Both the position numbers and the translations under genes were made by a program. A DNA stretch of 64,000 nt from Pristionchus mayeri (taxonomy: Eukaryota > Nematoda > Chromadorea > Rhabditida > Neodiplogasteridae), in assembly GCA_036245805.1 (NCBI GenBank), contig BTRK01000007.1:620001-684000 (forward strand), written 5' to 3'. Shown one piece after another: positions 27,113-40,270 of the stretch (position 1 is the first letter of the stretch; every line of letters begins with the position of its first letter). The notes under the pieces are model-generated. The model did not search any database. It saw only the letters and a list, made by a program, of their open reading frames with translations, and was not told the DNA's origin.

Positions 27113-28919
27113 GGGGGTGGAGTAAACTTGGGGGGTAGAGTAAACTTCGGGGATAGAGTAAACTTCGGTGATACGGGTAAACTTCGGGGATAGAGTAAAC
27201 TTCGGGGATATGGGTAAACTTCGGGGATAGAGTAAACTTCGGGGATAGAGTAAACTTCGGGGATACGGGTTAACTTCGGGGATAGAGTAAACTTCGGGGA
27301 TATGGGTAAACTTCGGGGATAGAGTAAACTTCGGGGATATGGGTAAACTTCGGGGATATGGGTAAACTTCGGGGATAGAGTAAACTTCGGGGATATGGGT
27401 AAACTTCGGGGATAGAGTAAACTTCGGGGATATGGGTAAACTTCGGGGATATGGGTAAACTTCGGGGATAGAGTAAACTTCGGGGATAGAGTAAACTTCG
27501 GGGATACGGGTTAACTTCGGGGATAGAGTAAACTTCGGGGATATGGGTAAACTTCGGGGATAGAGTAAACTTCGGGGATATGGGTAAACTTCGGGGATAT
27601 GGGTAAACTTCGGGGATAGAGTAAACTTCGGGGATATGGGTAAACTTCGGGGATATGGGTAAACTTCGGGGATAGAGTAAACTTCGGGGATATGGGTAAA
27701 CTTCGGGGATAGAGTAAACTTCGGGAATATGGGTAAACTTCGGGGGTGGAGTAAACTTGGGGGGTAGAGTAAACTTCGGGGATAGAGTAAACTTCGGTGA
27801 TACGGGTAAACTTCGGGGATAGAGTAAACTTCGGGGATATGGGTAAACTTCGGGGATAGAGTAAACTTCGGGGATAGAGTAAACTTCGGGGATACGGGTT
27901 AACTTCGGGGATAGAGTAAACTTCGGGGATATGGGTAAACTTCGGGGATAGAGTAAACTTCGGGGATATGGGTAAACTTCGGGGATATGGGTAAACTTCG
28001 GGGATAGAGTAAACTTCGGGGATATGGGTAAACTTCGGGGATAGAGTAAACTTCGGGGATATGGGTAAACTTCGGGGATAGAGTAAACTTCGGGGATATG
28101 GGTAAACTTCGGGGATATGGGTAAACTTCGGGGATAGAGTAAACTTCGGGGATATGGGTAAACTTCGGGGATATGGGTAAACTTCGGGGATAGAGTAAAC
28201 TTCGGGGATATGGGTAAACTTCGGGGATAGAGTAAACTTCGGGAATATGGGTAAACTTCGGGGGTGGAGTAAACTTGGGGGGTAGAGTAAACTTCGGGGA
28301 TAGAGTAAACTTCGGTGATACGGATAAACTTCGGGGATAGAGTAAACTTCGGGGATATGGGTAAACTTCGGGGATAGAGTAAACTTCGGGGATAGAGTAA
28401 ACTTCGGGGATACGGGTTAACTTCGGGGATAGAGTAAACTTCGGGGATATGGGTAAACTTCGGGGATAGAGTAAACTTCGGGGATATGGGTAAACTTCGG
28501 GGATATGGGTAAACTTCGGGGATAGAGTAAACTTCGGGGATATGGGTAAACTTCGGGGATAGAGTAAACTTCGGGGATATGGGTAAACTTCGGGGATATG
28601 GGTAAACTTCGGGGATACAGTAAACTTCGGGGATATCGGTAAACTTCGGGGATAGAATAAACTTCGGGGATATGTGTAAACTTCGGGGATAGAGTAAACT
28701 TCGGGGATATGGGTAAACTTCGGGGATATGGGTAAACTACGGGGGTGGAGTAAACTTCGGGGATATGGGTAAACTTCGGGGATATGGGTAAACTTCGGGG
28801 ATAGAGAGAGTAAACTTCGGGGATATGTGTAAACTTCGGGGATAGAGTAAACTTCGGGGATATGGGTAAACTTCGGGGATATGGGTAAACTTCGGGGATA
28901 GAGTAAACTTCGGGGATAT

Positions 28920-30440
28920 GGGTAAACTTCGGGGATATGGGTAAACTTCGGGGATAGAGTAAACTTCGGGGATATGGGTAAACTTCGGGGATAGAGTAAA
29001 CTTCGGGAATATGGGTAAACTTCGGGGGTGGAGTAAACTTGGGGGGTAGAGTAAACTTCGGGGATAGAGTAAACTTCGGTGATACGGGTAAACTTCGGGG
29101 ATAGAGTAAACTTCGGGGATATGGGTAAACTTCGGGGATAGAGTAAACTTCGGGGATAGAGTAAACTTCGGGGATACGGGTTAACTTCGGGGATAGAGTA
29201 AACTTCGGGGATATGGGTAAACTTCGGGGATAGAGTAAATTCGGGGATATGGGTAAACTTCGGGGGTGGAGTAAACTTGGGGGGTAGAGTAAACTTCGGG
29301 GATAGAGTAAACTTCGGTGATACGGATAAACTTCGGGGATAGAGTAAACTTCGGGGATATGGGTAAACTTCGGGGATAGAGTAAACTTCGGGGATAGAGT
29401 AAACTTCGGGGATACGGGTTAACTTCGGGGATAGAGTAAACTTCGGGGATATGGGTAAACTTCGGGGATAGAGTAAACTTCGGGGATATGGGTAAACTTC
29501 GGGGATATGGGTAAACTTCGGGGATAGAGTAAACTTCGGGGATATGGGTAAACTTCGGGGATAGAGTAAACTTCGGGGATATGGGTAAACTTCGGGGATA
29601 TGGGTAAACTTCGGGGATACAGTAAACTTCGGGGATATCGGTAAACTTCGGGGATAGAATAAACTTCGGGGATATGGGTAAACTTCGGGGATATGGGTAA
29701 ACTTCGGGGATAGAGTAAACTTCGGGGATATGGGTAAACTTCGGGGATAGAGTAAACTTCGGGAATATGGGTAAACTTCGGGGGTGGAGTAAACTTGGGG
29801 GGTAGAGTAAACTTCGGGGATAGAGTAAACTTCGGTGATACGGGTAAACTTCGGGGATAGAGTAAACTTCGGGGATATGGGTAAACTTCGGGGATAGAGT
29901 AAACTTCGGGGATAGAGTAAACTTCGGGGATACGGGTTAACTTCGGGGATAGAGTAAACTTCGGGGATATGGGTAAACTTCGGGGATAGAGTAAATTCGG
30001 GGATATGGGTAAACTTCGGGGGTGGAGTAAACTTGGGGGGTAGAGTAAACTTCGGGGATAGAGTAAACTTCGGTGATACGGATAAACTTCGGGGATAGAG
30101 TAAACTTCGGGGATATGGGTAAACTTCGGGGATAGAGTAAACTTCGGGGATAGAGTAAACTTCGGGGATACGGGTTAACTTCGGGGATAGAGTAAACTTC
30201 GGGGATATGGGTAAACTTCGGGGATAGAGTAAACTTCGGGGATATGGGTAAACTTCGGGGATATGGGTAAACTTCGGGGATAGAGTAAACTTCGGGGATA
30301 TGGGTAAACTTCGGGGATAGAGTAAACTTCGGGGATATGGGTAAACTTCGGGGATATGGGTAAACTTCGGGGATACAGTAAACTTCGGGGATATCGGTAA
30401 ACTTCGGGGATAGAATAAACTTCGGGGATATGGGTAAACT
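28920..30440. repeat. Tandem duplication, 756 bp
   Basis: About 28.92-29.68 kb is repeated directly as 29.68-30.44 kb. Both copies carry the same one-base deletion (gtaaattcgg, at 29236 and 29992) and the same gatacggataaac variant (29323 and 30079). Both also share the gatacag run (29616 and 30372). The one-base deletion is seen nowhere else, so it predates the duplication. Confidence 0.9.
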
Positions 30441-30569
30441 TCGGGGATAGAGTAAACTTCGGGGATATGGGTAAACTTCGGGGATATGGGTAAACTACGG
30501 GGGTGGAGTAAACTTCGGGGATAGAGTAAACTTCGGGGATACGGGTTAACTTCGGGGATAGAGTAAACT

Positions 30570-33500
30570 TCGGGGATATGGGTAAACTTCGGGGATAGAG
30601 TAAACTTCGGGGATATGGGTAAACTTCGGGGATATGGGTAAACTTCGGGGATAGAGTAAACTTCGGGGATATGGGTAAACTTCGGGGATAGAGTAAACTT
30701 CGGGGATATGGGTAAACTTCGGGGATATGGGTAAACTTCGGGGATACAGTAAACTTCGGGGATATCGGTAAACTTCGGGGATAGAATAAACTTCGGGGAT
30801 ATGGGTAAACTTCGGGGATAGAGTAAACTTCGGGGATATGGGTAAACTTCGGGGATATGGGTAAACTACGGGGGTGGAGTAAACTTCGGGGATATGGGTA
30901 AACTTCGGGGATATGGGTAAACTTCGGGGATAGAGAGAGTAAACTTCGGGGATATGTGTAAACTTCGGGGATAGAGTAAACTTCGGGGATATGGGTAAAC
31001 TTCGGGGATATGGGTAAACTTCGGGGATAGAGTAAACTTCGGGGATATGGGTAAACTTCGGGGATATGGGTAAACTTCGGGGATAGAGTAAACTTCGGGG
31101 ATATGGGTAAACTTCGGGGATAGAGTAAACTTCGGGAATATGGGTAAACTTCGGGGGTGGAGTAAACTTGGGGGGTAGAGTAAACTTCGGGGATAGAGTA
31201 AACTTCGGTGATACGGGTAAACTTCGGGGATAGAGTAAACTTCGGGGATATGGGTAAACTTCGGGGATAGAGAAAACTTCGGGGATAGAGTAAACTTCGG
31301 GGATACGGGTTAACTTCGGGGATAGAGTAAACTTCGGGGATATGGGTAAACTTCGGGGATAGAGTAAACTTCGGGGATATGGGTAAACTTCGGGGATATG
31401 GGTAAACTTCGGGGATAGAGTAAACTTCGGGGATATGGGTAAACTTCGGGGATAGAGTAAACTTCGGGGATATGGGTAAACTTCGGGGATATGGGTAAAC
31501 TTCGGGGATACAGTAAACTTCGGGGATATCGGTAAACTTCGGGGATAGAATAAACTTCGGGGATATGGGTAAACTTCGGGGATAGAGTAAACTTCGGGGA
31601 TATGGGTAAACTTCGGGGATATGGGTAAACTACGGGGGTGGAGTAAACTTCGGGGATATGGGTAAACTTCGGGGATATGGGTAAACTTCGGGGATAGAGA
31701 GAGTAAACTTCGGGGATATGTGTAAACTTCGGGGATAGAGTAAACTTCGGGGATATGGGTAAACTTCGGGAATATGGGTAAACTTCGGGGATAGAGTAAA
31801 CTTCGGGGATATGGGTAAACTTCGGGGATATGGGTAAACTTCGGGGATAGAGTAAACTTCGGGGATATGGGTAAACTTCGGGGATATGGGTAAACTTCGG
31901 GGATAGAGTAAACTTCGGGGATATGGGTAAACTTCGGGGATAGAGTAAACTTCGGGGATATGGGTAAACTTCGGGGATATGGGTAAACTTCGGGGATAGA
32001 GTAAACTTCGGGGATATGGGTAAACTTCGGGGATAGAGTAAACTTCGGGGATATGGGTAAACTTCGGGGATATGGGTAAACTTCGGGGATACAGTAAACT
32101 TCGGGGATATCGGTAAACTTCGGGGATAGAATAAACTTCGGGGATATGGGTAAACTTCGGGGATAGAGTAAACTTCGGGGATATGGGTAAACTTCGGGGA
32201 TATGGGTAAACTACGGGGGTGGAGTAAACTTCGGGGATATGGGTAAACTTCGGGGATATGGGTAAACTTCGGGGATAGAGAGAGTAAACTTCGGGGATAT
32301 GTGTAAACTTCGGGGATAGAGTAAACTTCGGGGATATGGGTAAACTTCGGGAATATGGGTAAACTTCGGGGATAGAGTAAACTTCGGGGATATGGGTAAA
32401 CTTCGGGGATATGGGTAAACTTCGGGGATAGAGTAAACTTCGGGGATATGGGTAAACTTCGGGGATAGAGTAAACTTCGGGAATATGGGTAAACTTCGGG
32501 GGTGGAGTAAACTTGGGGGGTAGAGTAAACTTCGGGGATAGAGTAAACTTCGGTGATACGGGTAAACTTCGGGGATAGAGTAAACTTCGGGGATATGGGT
32601 AAACTTCGGGGATAGAGAAAACTTCGGGGATAGAGTAAACTTCGGGGATACGGGTTAACTTCGGGGATAGAGTAAACTTCGGGGATATGGGTAAACTTCG
32701 GGGATAGAGTAAACTTCGGGGATATGGGTAAACTTCGGGGATATGGGTAAACTTCGGGGATAGAGTAAACTTCGGGGATATGGGTAAACTTCGGGGATAG
32801 AGTAAACTTCGGGGATATGGGTAAACTTCGGGGATATGGGTAAACTTCGGGGATACAGTAAACTTCGGGGATATCGGTAAACTTCGGGGATAGAATAAAC
32901 TTCGGGGATATGGGTAAACTTCGGGGATAGAGTAAACTTCGGGGATATGGGTAAACTTCGGGGATATGGGTAAACTACGGGGGTGGAGTAAACTTCGGGG
33001 ATATGGGTAAACTTCGGGGATATGGGTAAACTTCGGGGATAGAGAGAGTAAACTTCGGGGATATGTGTAAACTTCGGGGATAGAGTAAACTTCGGGGATA
33101 TGGGTAAACTTCGGGAATATGGGTAAACTTCGGGGATAGAGTAAACTTCGGGGATATGGGTAAACTTCGGGGATATGGGTAAACTTCGGGGATAGAGTAA
33201 ACTTCGGGGATATGGGTAAACTTCGGGGATATGGGTAAACTTCGGGGATAGAGTAAACTTCGGGGATATGGGTAAACTTCGGGGATAGAGTAAACTTCGG
33301 GGATATGGGTAAACTTCGGGGATATGGGTAAACTTCGGGGATAGAGTAAACTTCGGGGATATGGGTAAACTTCGGGGATAGAGTAAACTTCGGGGATATG
33401 GGTAAACTTCGGGGATATGGGTAAACTTCGGGGATACAGTAAACTTCGGGGATATCGGTAAACTTCGGGGATAGAATAAACTTCGGGGATATGGGTAAAC

Positions 33501-33750
33501 TTCGGGGATAGAGTAAACTTCGGGGATATGGGTAAACTTCGGGGATATGGGTAAACTACGGGGGTGGAGTAAACTTCGGGGATATGGGTAAACTTCGGGG
33601 ATATGGGTAAACTTCGGGGATAGAGAGAGTAAACTTCGGGGATATGTGTAAACTTCGGGGATAGAGTAAACTTCGGGGATATGGGTAAACTTCGGGAATA
33701 TGGGTAAACTTCGGGGATAGAGTAAACTTCGGGGATATGGGTAAACTTCG
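30570..33750. repeat. Higher-order repeat with 1345-bp period, about 2.4 copies
   Basis: Copies run about 30.57-31.91, 31.92-33.26 and a partial 33.26-33.75 kb. The ctacggggg marker keeps 1345 bp in two independent series: 30866/32211/33556 and 31630/32975. The private agaaaac change at 31271/32616 and the gggggtggag at 31153/32498 keep the same offset. The copies separate after 33.75 kb, where a gatttggg/acatcgg island begins. Confidence 0.9.
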
Positions 33751-35050
33751 GGGATAGAGTAAACTTCGGGGATTTGGGTAAACTTCGGGGATAGAGTAAA
33801 CATCGGGGATTTGGGTAAACTTCGGGGATAGAGTAAACTTCGGGGATAGAGTAAACTTCGGGGATATGGGCAAACTTCTGGGATAGAGTAAACTTCGGGG
33901 ATATGGGTAAACTTCGGGGATAGAGTAAACTTCGGGGATATGGGTAAACTTCGGGGATAGAGTAAAATTCGGGGATATGGGTAAACTTCGGGGATAGAGT
34001 AAACTTCGGGGATATGGGTAAACTTCGGGGATAGAGTAAACTTCGGGGATTTGGGTAAACTTCGGGGATAGAGTAAACATCGGGGATTTGGGTAAACTTC
34101 GGGGATAGAGTAAACTTCGGGGATAGAGTAAACTTCGGGGATGTGGGCAAACTTTTGGGATAGAGTAAACTTCGGGGATATGGGTAAACTTCGGGGATAG
34201 AGTAAACTTCGGGGATATGGGTAAACTTCGGGGATATGGGTAAACTTCGGGGATAGAGTAAACTTCGGGGATATGGGTAAACTTCGGGGATAGAGTAAAC
34301 TTCGGGAATATGGGTAAACTTCGGGGGTGGAGTAAACTTGGGGGGTAGAGTAAACTTCGGGGATAGAGTAAACTTCGGTGATACGGGTAAACTTCGGGGA
34401 TAGAGTAAACTTCGGGGATATGGGTAAACTTCGGGGATAGAGTAAACTTCGGGGATAGAGTAAACTTCGGGGATATGGGCAAACTTCTGGGATAGAGTAA
34501 ACTTCGGGGATATGGGTAAACTTCGGGGATAGAGTAAACTTCGGGGATATGGGTAAACTTCGGGGATATGGGTAAACTTCGGGGATAGAGTAAACTTCGG
34601 GGATATGGGTAAACTTCGGGGATAGAGTAAACTTCGGGAATATGGGTAAACTTCGGGGGTGGAGTAAACTTGGGGGGTAGAGTAAACTTCGGGGATAGAG
34701 TAAACTTCGGGGATATGGGTAAACTTCGGGGATAGAGTAAACTTCGGGGATATGGGCAAACTTCGGGGATAGAGTAAACTTCGGGGATATGGGTAAACTT
34801 CGGGGATAGAGTAAACTTCGGGGATAGAGTAAACTTCGGGGATATGGGTAAACTTCGGGAATATCGGTAAACTTCGGGGATAGAGTAAACTTCGGGGATA
34901 TGGGTAAACTTCGGGGATAGAGTAAACTTCGGGGATTTGGGTAAACTTCGGGGATAGAGTAAACATCGGGGATTTGGGTAAACTTCGGGGATAGAGTAAA
35001 CTTCGGGGATAGAGTAAACTTCGGGGATGTGGGCAAACTTTTGGGATAGA
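33750..35050. repeat. Island of acatcgg/cttctggg/cttttggg monomers, 886-bp repeat
   Basis: This is the only part of block C with gatttggg/acatcgg pairs and their cttctggg or cttttggg partners. The group gatttggg, acatcgg, gatgtgggcaaacttttggg occurs twice, 886 bp apart (acatcgg at 34077 and 34963). Two cttctggg forms lie near 33.88 and 34.48 kb. Elsewhere these variants belong to blocks B and G, so the island looks like material from one of them copied into this position. Confidence 0.7.
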
Positions 35051-36599
35051 GTAAACTTCGGGGATATGGGTAAACTTCGGGGATAGAGTAAACTTCGGGG
35101 ATATGGGTAAACTTCGGGGATATGGGTAAACTTCGGGGATAGAGTAAACTTCGGGGATATGGGTAAACTTCGGGGATAGAGTAAACTTCGGGAATATGGG
35201 TAAACTTCGGGGGTGGAGTAAACTTCGGGGATAGAGTAAACTTCGGTGATACGGGTAAACTTCGGGGATAGAGTAAACTTCGGGGATATGGGTAAACTTC
35301 GGGGATAGAGTAAACTTCGGGGATAGAGTAAACTTCGGGGATACGGGTTAACTTCGGGGATAGAGTAAACTTCGGGGATATGGGTAAACTTCGGGGATAG
35401 AGTAAACTTCGGGGATATGGGTAAACTTCGGGGATATGGGTAAACTTCGGGGATAGAGTAAACTTCGGGGATATGGGTAAACTTCGGGGATAGAGTAAAC
35501 TTCGGGAATATGGGTAAACTTCGGGGGTGGAGTAAACTTGGGGGGTAGAGTAAACTTCGGGGATAGAGTAAACTTCGGTGATACGGGTAAACTTCGGGGA
35601 TAGAGTAAACTTCGGGGATATGGGTAAACTTCGGGGATAGAGTAAACTTCGGGGATAGAGTAAACTTCGGGGATACGGGTTAACTTCGGGGATAGAGTAA
35701 ACTTCGGGGATATGGGTAAACTTCGGGGATAGAGTAAACTTCGGGGATATGGGTAAACTTCGGGGATATGGGTAAACTTCGGGGATAGAGTAAACTTCGG
35801 GGATATGGGTAAACTTCGGGGATAGAGTAAACTTCGGGAATATGGGTAAACTTCGGGGGTGGAGTAAACTTGGGGGGTAGAGTAAACTTCGGGGATAGAG
35901 TAAACTTCGGTGATACGGGTAAACTTCGGGGATAGAGTAAACTTCGGGGATATGGGTAAACTTCGGGGATAGAGTAAACTTCGGGGATAGAGTAAACTTC
36001 GGGGATACGGGTTAACTTCGGGGATAGAGTAAACTTCGGGGATATGGGTAAACTTCGGGGATAGAGTAAACTTCGGGGATATGGGTAAACTTCGGGGATA
36101 TGGGTAAACTTCGGGGATAGAGTAAACTTCGGGGATATGGGTAAACTTCGGGGATACAGTAAACTTCGGGGATATCGGTAAACTTCGGGGATAGAATAAA
36201 CTTCGGGGATATGGGTAAACTTCGGGGATAGAGTAAACTTCGGGGATATGGGTAAACTTCGGGGATATGGGTAAACTACGGGGGTGGAGTAAACTTCGGG
36301 GATATGGGTAAACTTCGGGAATATGGGTAAACTTCGGGGATAGAGAGAGTAAACTTCGGGGATATGTGTAAACTTCGGGGATAGAGTAAACTTCGGGGAT
36401 ATGGGTAAACTTCGGGAATATGGGTAAACTTCGGGGATAGAGTAAACTTCGGGGATATGGGTAAACTTCGGGGATAGAGTAAACTTCGGGGATATGGGTA
36501 AACTTCGGGGATAGAGTAAACTTCGGGGATAGAGTAAACTTCGGGGATATGGGTAAACTTCGGGGATATGGGTAAACTTCGGGGATAGAGTAAACTTCG

Positions 36600-37210
36600 G
36601 GGATATGGGTAAACTTCGGGGATAGAGTAAACTTCGGGAATATGGGTAAACTTCGGGGGTGGAGTAAACTTGGGGGGTAGAGTAAACTTCGGGGATAGAG
36701 TAAACTTCGGTGATACGGGTAAACTTCGGGGATGGAGTAAACTTTGGGGATATGGGTAAACTTCGGGGATAGAGTAAACTTCGGGGATAGAGTAAACTTC
36801 GGGGATACGGGTTAACTTCGGGGATAGAGTAAACTTCGGGGATATGGGTAAACTTCGGGGATAGAGTAAACTTCGGGGATATGGGTAAACTTCGGGGATA
36901 GAGTAAACTTCGGGAATATGGGTAAACTTCGGGGGTGGAGTAAACTTGGGGGGTAGAGTAAACTTCGGGGATAGAGTAAACTTCGGTGATACGGGTAAAC
37001 TTCGGGGATGGAGTAAACTTTGGGGATATGGGTAAACTTCGGGGATAGAGTAAACTTCGGGGATAGAGTAAACTTCGGGGATACGGGTTAACTTCGGGGA
37101 TAGAGTAAACTTCGGGGATATGGGTAAACTTCGGGGATATGGGTAAACTTCGGGGATAGAGTAAACTTCGGGGATATGGGTAAACTTCGGGGATAGAGTA
37201 AACTTCGGGA
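36600..37210. repeat. Short tandem duplication with 276-bp offset
   Basis: The rare pair of monomers gatggagtaaacttt then ggggatatggg occurs at 36731 and again at 37007. In both places it is preceded by gggggtggag, cttggggggtagag and ggtgatacggg and followed by gatacgggttaac. I did not see this pair elsewhere. Confidence 0.75.
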
Positions 37211-38309
37211 ATATGGGTAAACTTCGGGGGTGGAGTAAACTTGGGGGGTAGAGTAAACTTCGGGGATAGAGTAAACTTCGGTGATACGGGTAAACTTCGG
37301 GGATAGAGTAAACTTCGGGGATATGGGTAAACTTCGGGGATATGGGTAAACTTCGGGGATAGAGTAAACTTCGGGGATATGGGTAAACTTCGGGGATAGA
37401 GAAAATTTGGGAATATGGGTAAACTTCGGGGGTGGAGTAAACTTGGGGGGTAGAGTAAACTTCGGGGATAGAGTAAACTTCGGTGATACGGGTAAACTTC
37501 GGGGATAGAGTAAACTTCGGGGATATGGGTAAACTTCGGGGATAGAGTAAACTTCGGGGATAGAGTAAACTTCGGGGATACGGGTTAACTTCGGGGATAG
37601 AGTAAACTTCGGGGATATGGGTAAACTTCGGGGATAGAGTAAACTTCGGGGATATGGGTAAACTTCGGGGATATGGGTAAACTCTGGGGATAGAGTAAAC
37701 TTCGGGGATATGGGTAAACTTCGGGGATAGAGTAAACTTCGGGAATATGTGTAAACTTCGGGGGTGGAGTAAACTTCGGGGATAGAGTAAACTTCGGGGA
37801 TATGGGTAAACTTCGGGGATATGGGTAAACTTCGGGGATAGAGTAAACTTCGGGGATATCGGTAAACTTCGGGGATAGAATAAACTTCGGGGATATGGGT
37901 AAACTTCGGGGATAGAGTAAACTTCGGGGATATGGGTAAACTTCGGGGATATGGGTAAACTTCGGGGATAGAGAGAGTAAACTTCGGGGATATGTGTAAA
38001 CTTCGGGGATAGAGTAAACTTCGGGGATATGGGTAAACTTCGGGAATATGGGTAAACTTCGGGGATAGAGTAAACTTCGGGGATATGGGTAAACTTCGGG
38101 GATAGAGTAAACTTCGGGGATATGGGTAAACTTCGGGGATAGAGTAAACTTCGGGGATAGAGTAAACTTCGGGGATATGGGTAAACTTCGGGGATATGGG
38201 TAAACTTCGGGGATAGAGTAAACTTCGGGGATATGGGTAAACTTCGGGGATAGAGTAAACTTCGGGAATATGGGTAAACTTCGGGGGTGGAGTAAACTTG
38301 GGGGGTAGA

Positions 38310-39850
38310 GTAAACTTCGGGGATAGAGTAAAATTCGGTGATACGGGTAAACTTCGGGGATAGAGTAAACTTCGGGGATATGGGTAACCTTCGGGGATAG
38401 AGTAAACTTCGGGGATAGAGTAAACTTCGGGGATACGGGTTAACTTCGGGGATAGAGTAAACTTCGGGGATATGGGTAAACTTCGGGGATATGGGTAAAC
38501 TTCGGGGATAGAGTAAACTTCGGGGATATGGGTAAACTTCGGGGATAGAGTAAACTTCGGGAATATGGGTAAACTTCGGGGGTGGAGTAAACTTGGGGGG
38601 TAGAGTAAACTTCGGGGATAGAGTAAACTTCGGTGATACGGGTAAACTTCGGGGATAGAGTAAACTTCGGGGATATGGGTAAACTTCGGGGATATGGGTA
38701 AACTTCGGGGATAGAGTAAACTTCGGGGATATGGGTAAACTTCGGGGATAGAGTAAACTTCGGGAATATGGGTAAACTTCGGGGGTGGAGTAAACTTGGG
38801 GGGTAGAGTAAACTTCGGGGATAGAGTAAACTTCGGTGATACGGGTAAACTTCGGGGATAGAGTAAACTTCGGGGATAGAGTAAACTTCGGGGATAGAGT
38901 AAACTTCGGGGATACGGGTTAACTTCGGGGATAGAGTAAACTTCGGGGATATGGGTAAACTTCGGGGATAGAGTAAACTTCGGGGATATGGGTAAACTTC
39001 GGGGATATGGGTAAACTTCGGGGATAGAGTAAACTTCGGGGATATGGGTAAACTTCGGGGATAGAGTAAACTTCGGGAATATGGGTAAACTTCGGGGGTG
39101 GAGTAAACTTCGGGGATAGAGTAAACTTCGGGGATATGGGTAAACTTCGGGGATATGGGTAAACTTCGGGGATAGAGTAAACTTCGGGGATATGGGTAAA
39201 CTTCGGGGATAGAGTAAACTTCGGGAATATGGGTAAACTTCGGGGATATGGGTAAACTTCGGGGGTGGAGTAAACTTGGGGGGTAGAGTAAACTTCGGGG
39301 ATAGAGTAAAATTCGGTGATACGGGTAAACTTCGGGGATAGAGTAAACTTCGGGGATATGGGTAAACTTCGGGGATAGAGTAAACTTCGGGGATAGAGTA
39401 AACTTCGGGGATACGGGTTAACTTCGGGGATAGAGTAAACTTCGGGGATATGGGTAAACTTCGGGGATATGGGTAAACTTCGGGGATAGAGTAAACTTCG
39501 GGGATATGGGTAAACTTCGGGGATAGAGTAAACTTCGGGAATATGGGTAAACTTCGGGGGTGGAGTAAACTTGGGGGGTAGAGTAAACTTCGGGGATAGA
39601 GTAAACTTCGGTGATACGGGTAAACTTCGGGGATAGAGTAAACTTCGGGGATATGGGTAAACTTCGGGGATATGGGTAAACTTCGGGGATAGAGTAAACT
39701 TCGGGGATATGGGTAAACTTCGGGGATAGAGTAAACTTCGGGAATATGGGTAAACTTCGGGGGTGGAGTAAACTTGGGGGGTAGAGTAAACTTCGGGGAT
39801 AGAGTAAACTTCGGTGATACGGGTAAACTTCGGGGATAGAGTAAACTTCG
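38310..39850. repeat. Duplication with 978-bp offset
   Basis: About 38.31-38.87 kb recurs at about 39.29-39.85 kb. The private taaaattcggtgat change (38331 and 39309) and the following ttaac (38440 and 39418) both keep 978 bp. A gtaacctt change near 38.39 kb is present only in the first copy, so it arose after the duplication or was lost from the second. Confidence 0.8.
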
Positions 39851-40270
39851 GGGATATGGGTAAACTTCGGGGATAGAGTAAACTTCGGGGATAGAGTAAA
39901 CTTCGGGGATACGGGTTAACTTCGGGGATAGAGTAAACTTCGGGGATATGGGTAAACTTCGGGGATAGAGTAAACTTCGGGGATATGGGTAAACTTCGGG
40001 GATATGGGTAAACTTCGGGGATAGAGTAAACTTCGGGGATATGGGTAAACTTCGGGGATAGAGTAAACTTCGGGAATATGGGTAAACTTCGGGGGTGGAG
40101 TAAACTTCGGGGATAGAGTAAACTTCGGGGATATGGGTAAACTTCGGGGATATGGGTAAACTTCGGGGATAGAGTAAACTTCGGGGATATGGGTAAACTT
40201 CGGGGATAGAGTAAACTTCGGGAATATGGGTAAACTTCGGGGATATGGGTAAACTTCGGGGATAGAGTAA

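Larger units (their letters stand above)
19600..40270. repeat. Array block C (GTTAAC-rich with ctacggggg cassettes to 36.3 kb)
   Basis: Here acatcgg and cttctggg are missing except for a short island at about 33.75-35.05 kb. The gatacgggttaac monomer recurs every few hundred bases. The ctacggggg cassette occurs at 21905, 23410, 24859, 26401, 28738, 30495, 30866, 31630, 32211, 32975, 33556 and 36276, and then stops. Several large duplications sit here (periods about 2.9-3.0 kb, 756, 1345 and 978 bp). From about 19.3 to 32.6 kb no long open frame exists on either strand, because the ttaac and ctacggg variants put stops in all three - strand frames. The stretch still holds only the satellite. 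Confidence 0.7.
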
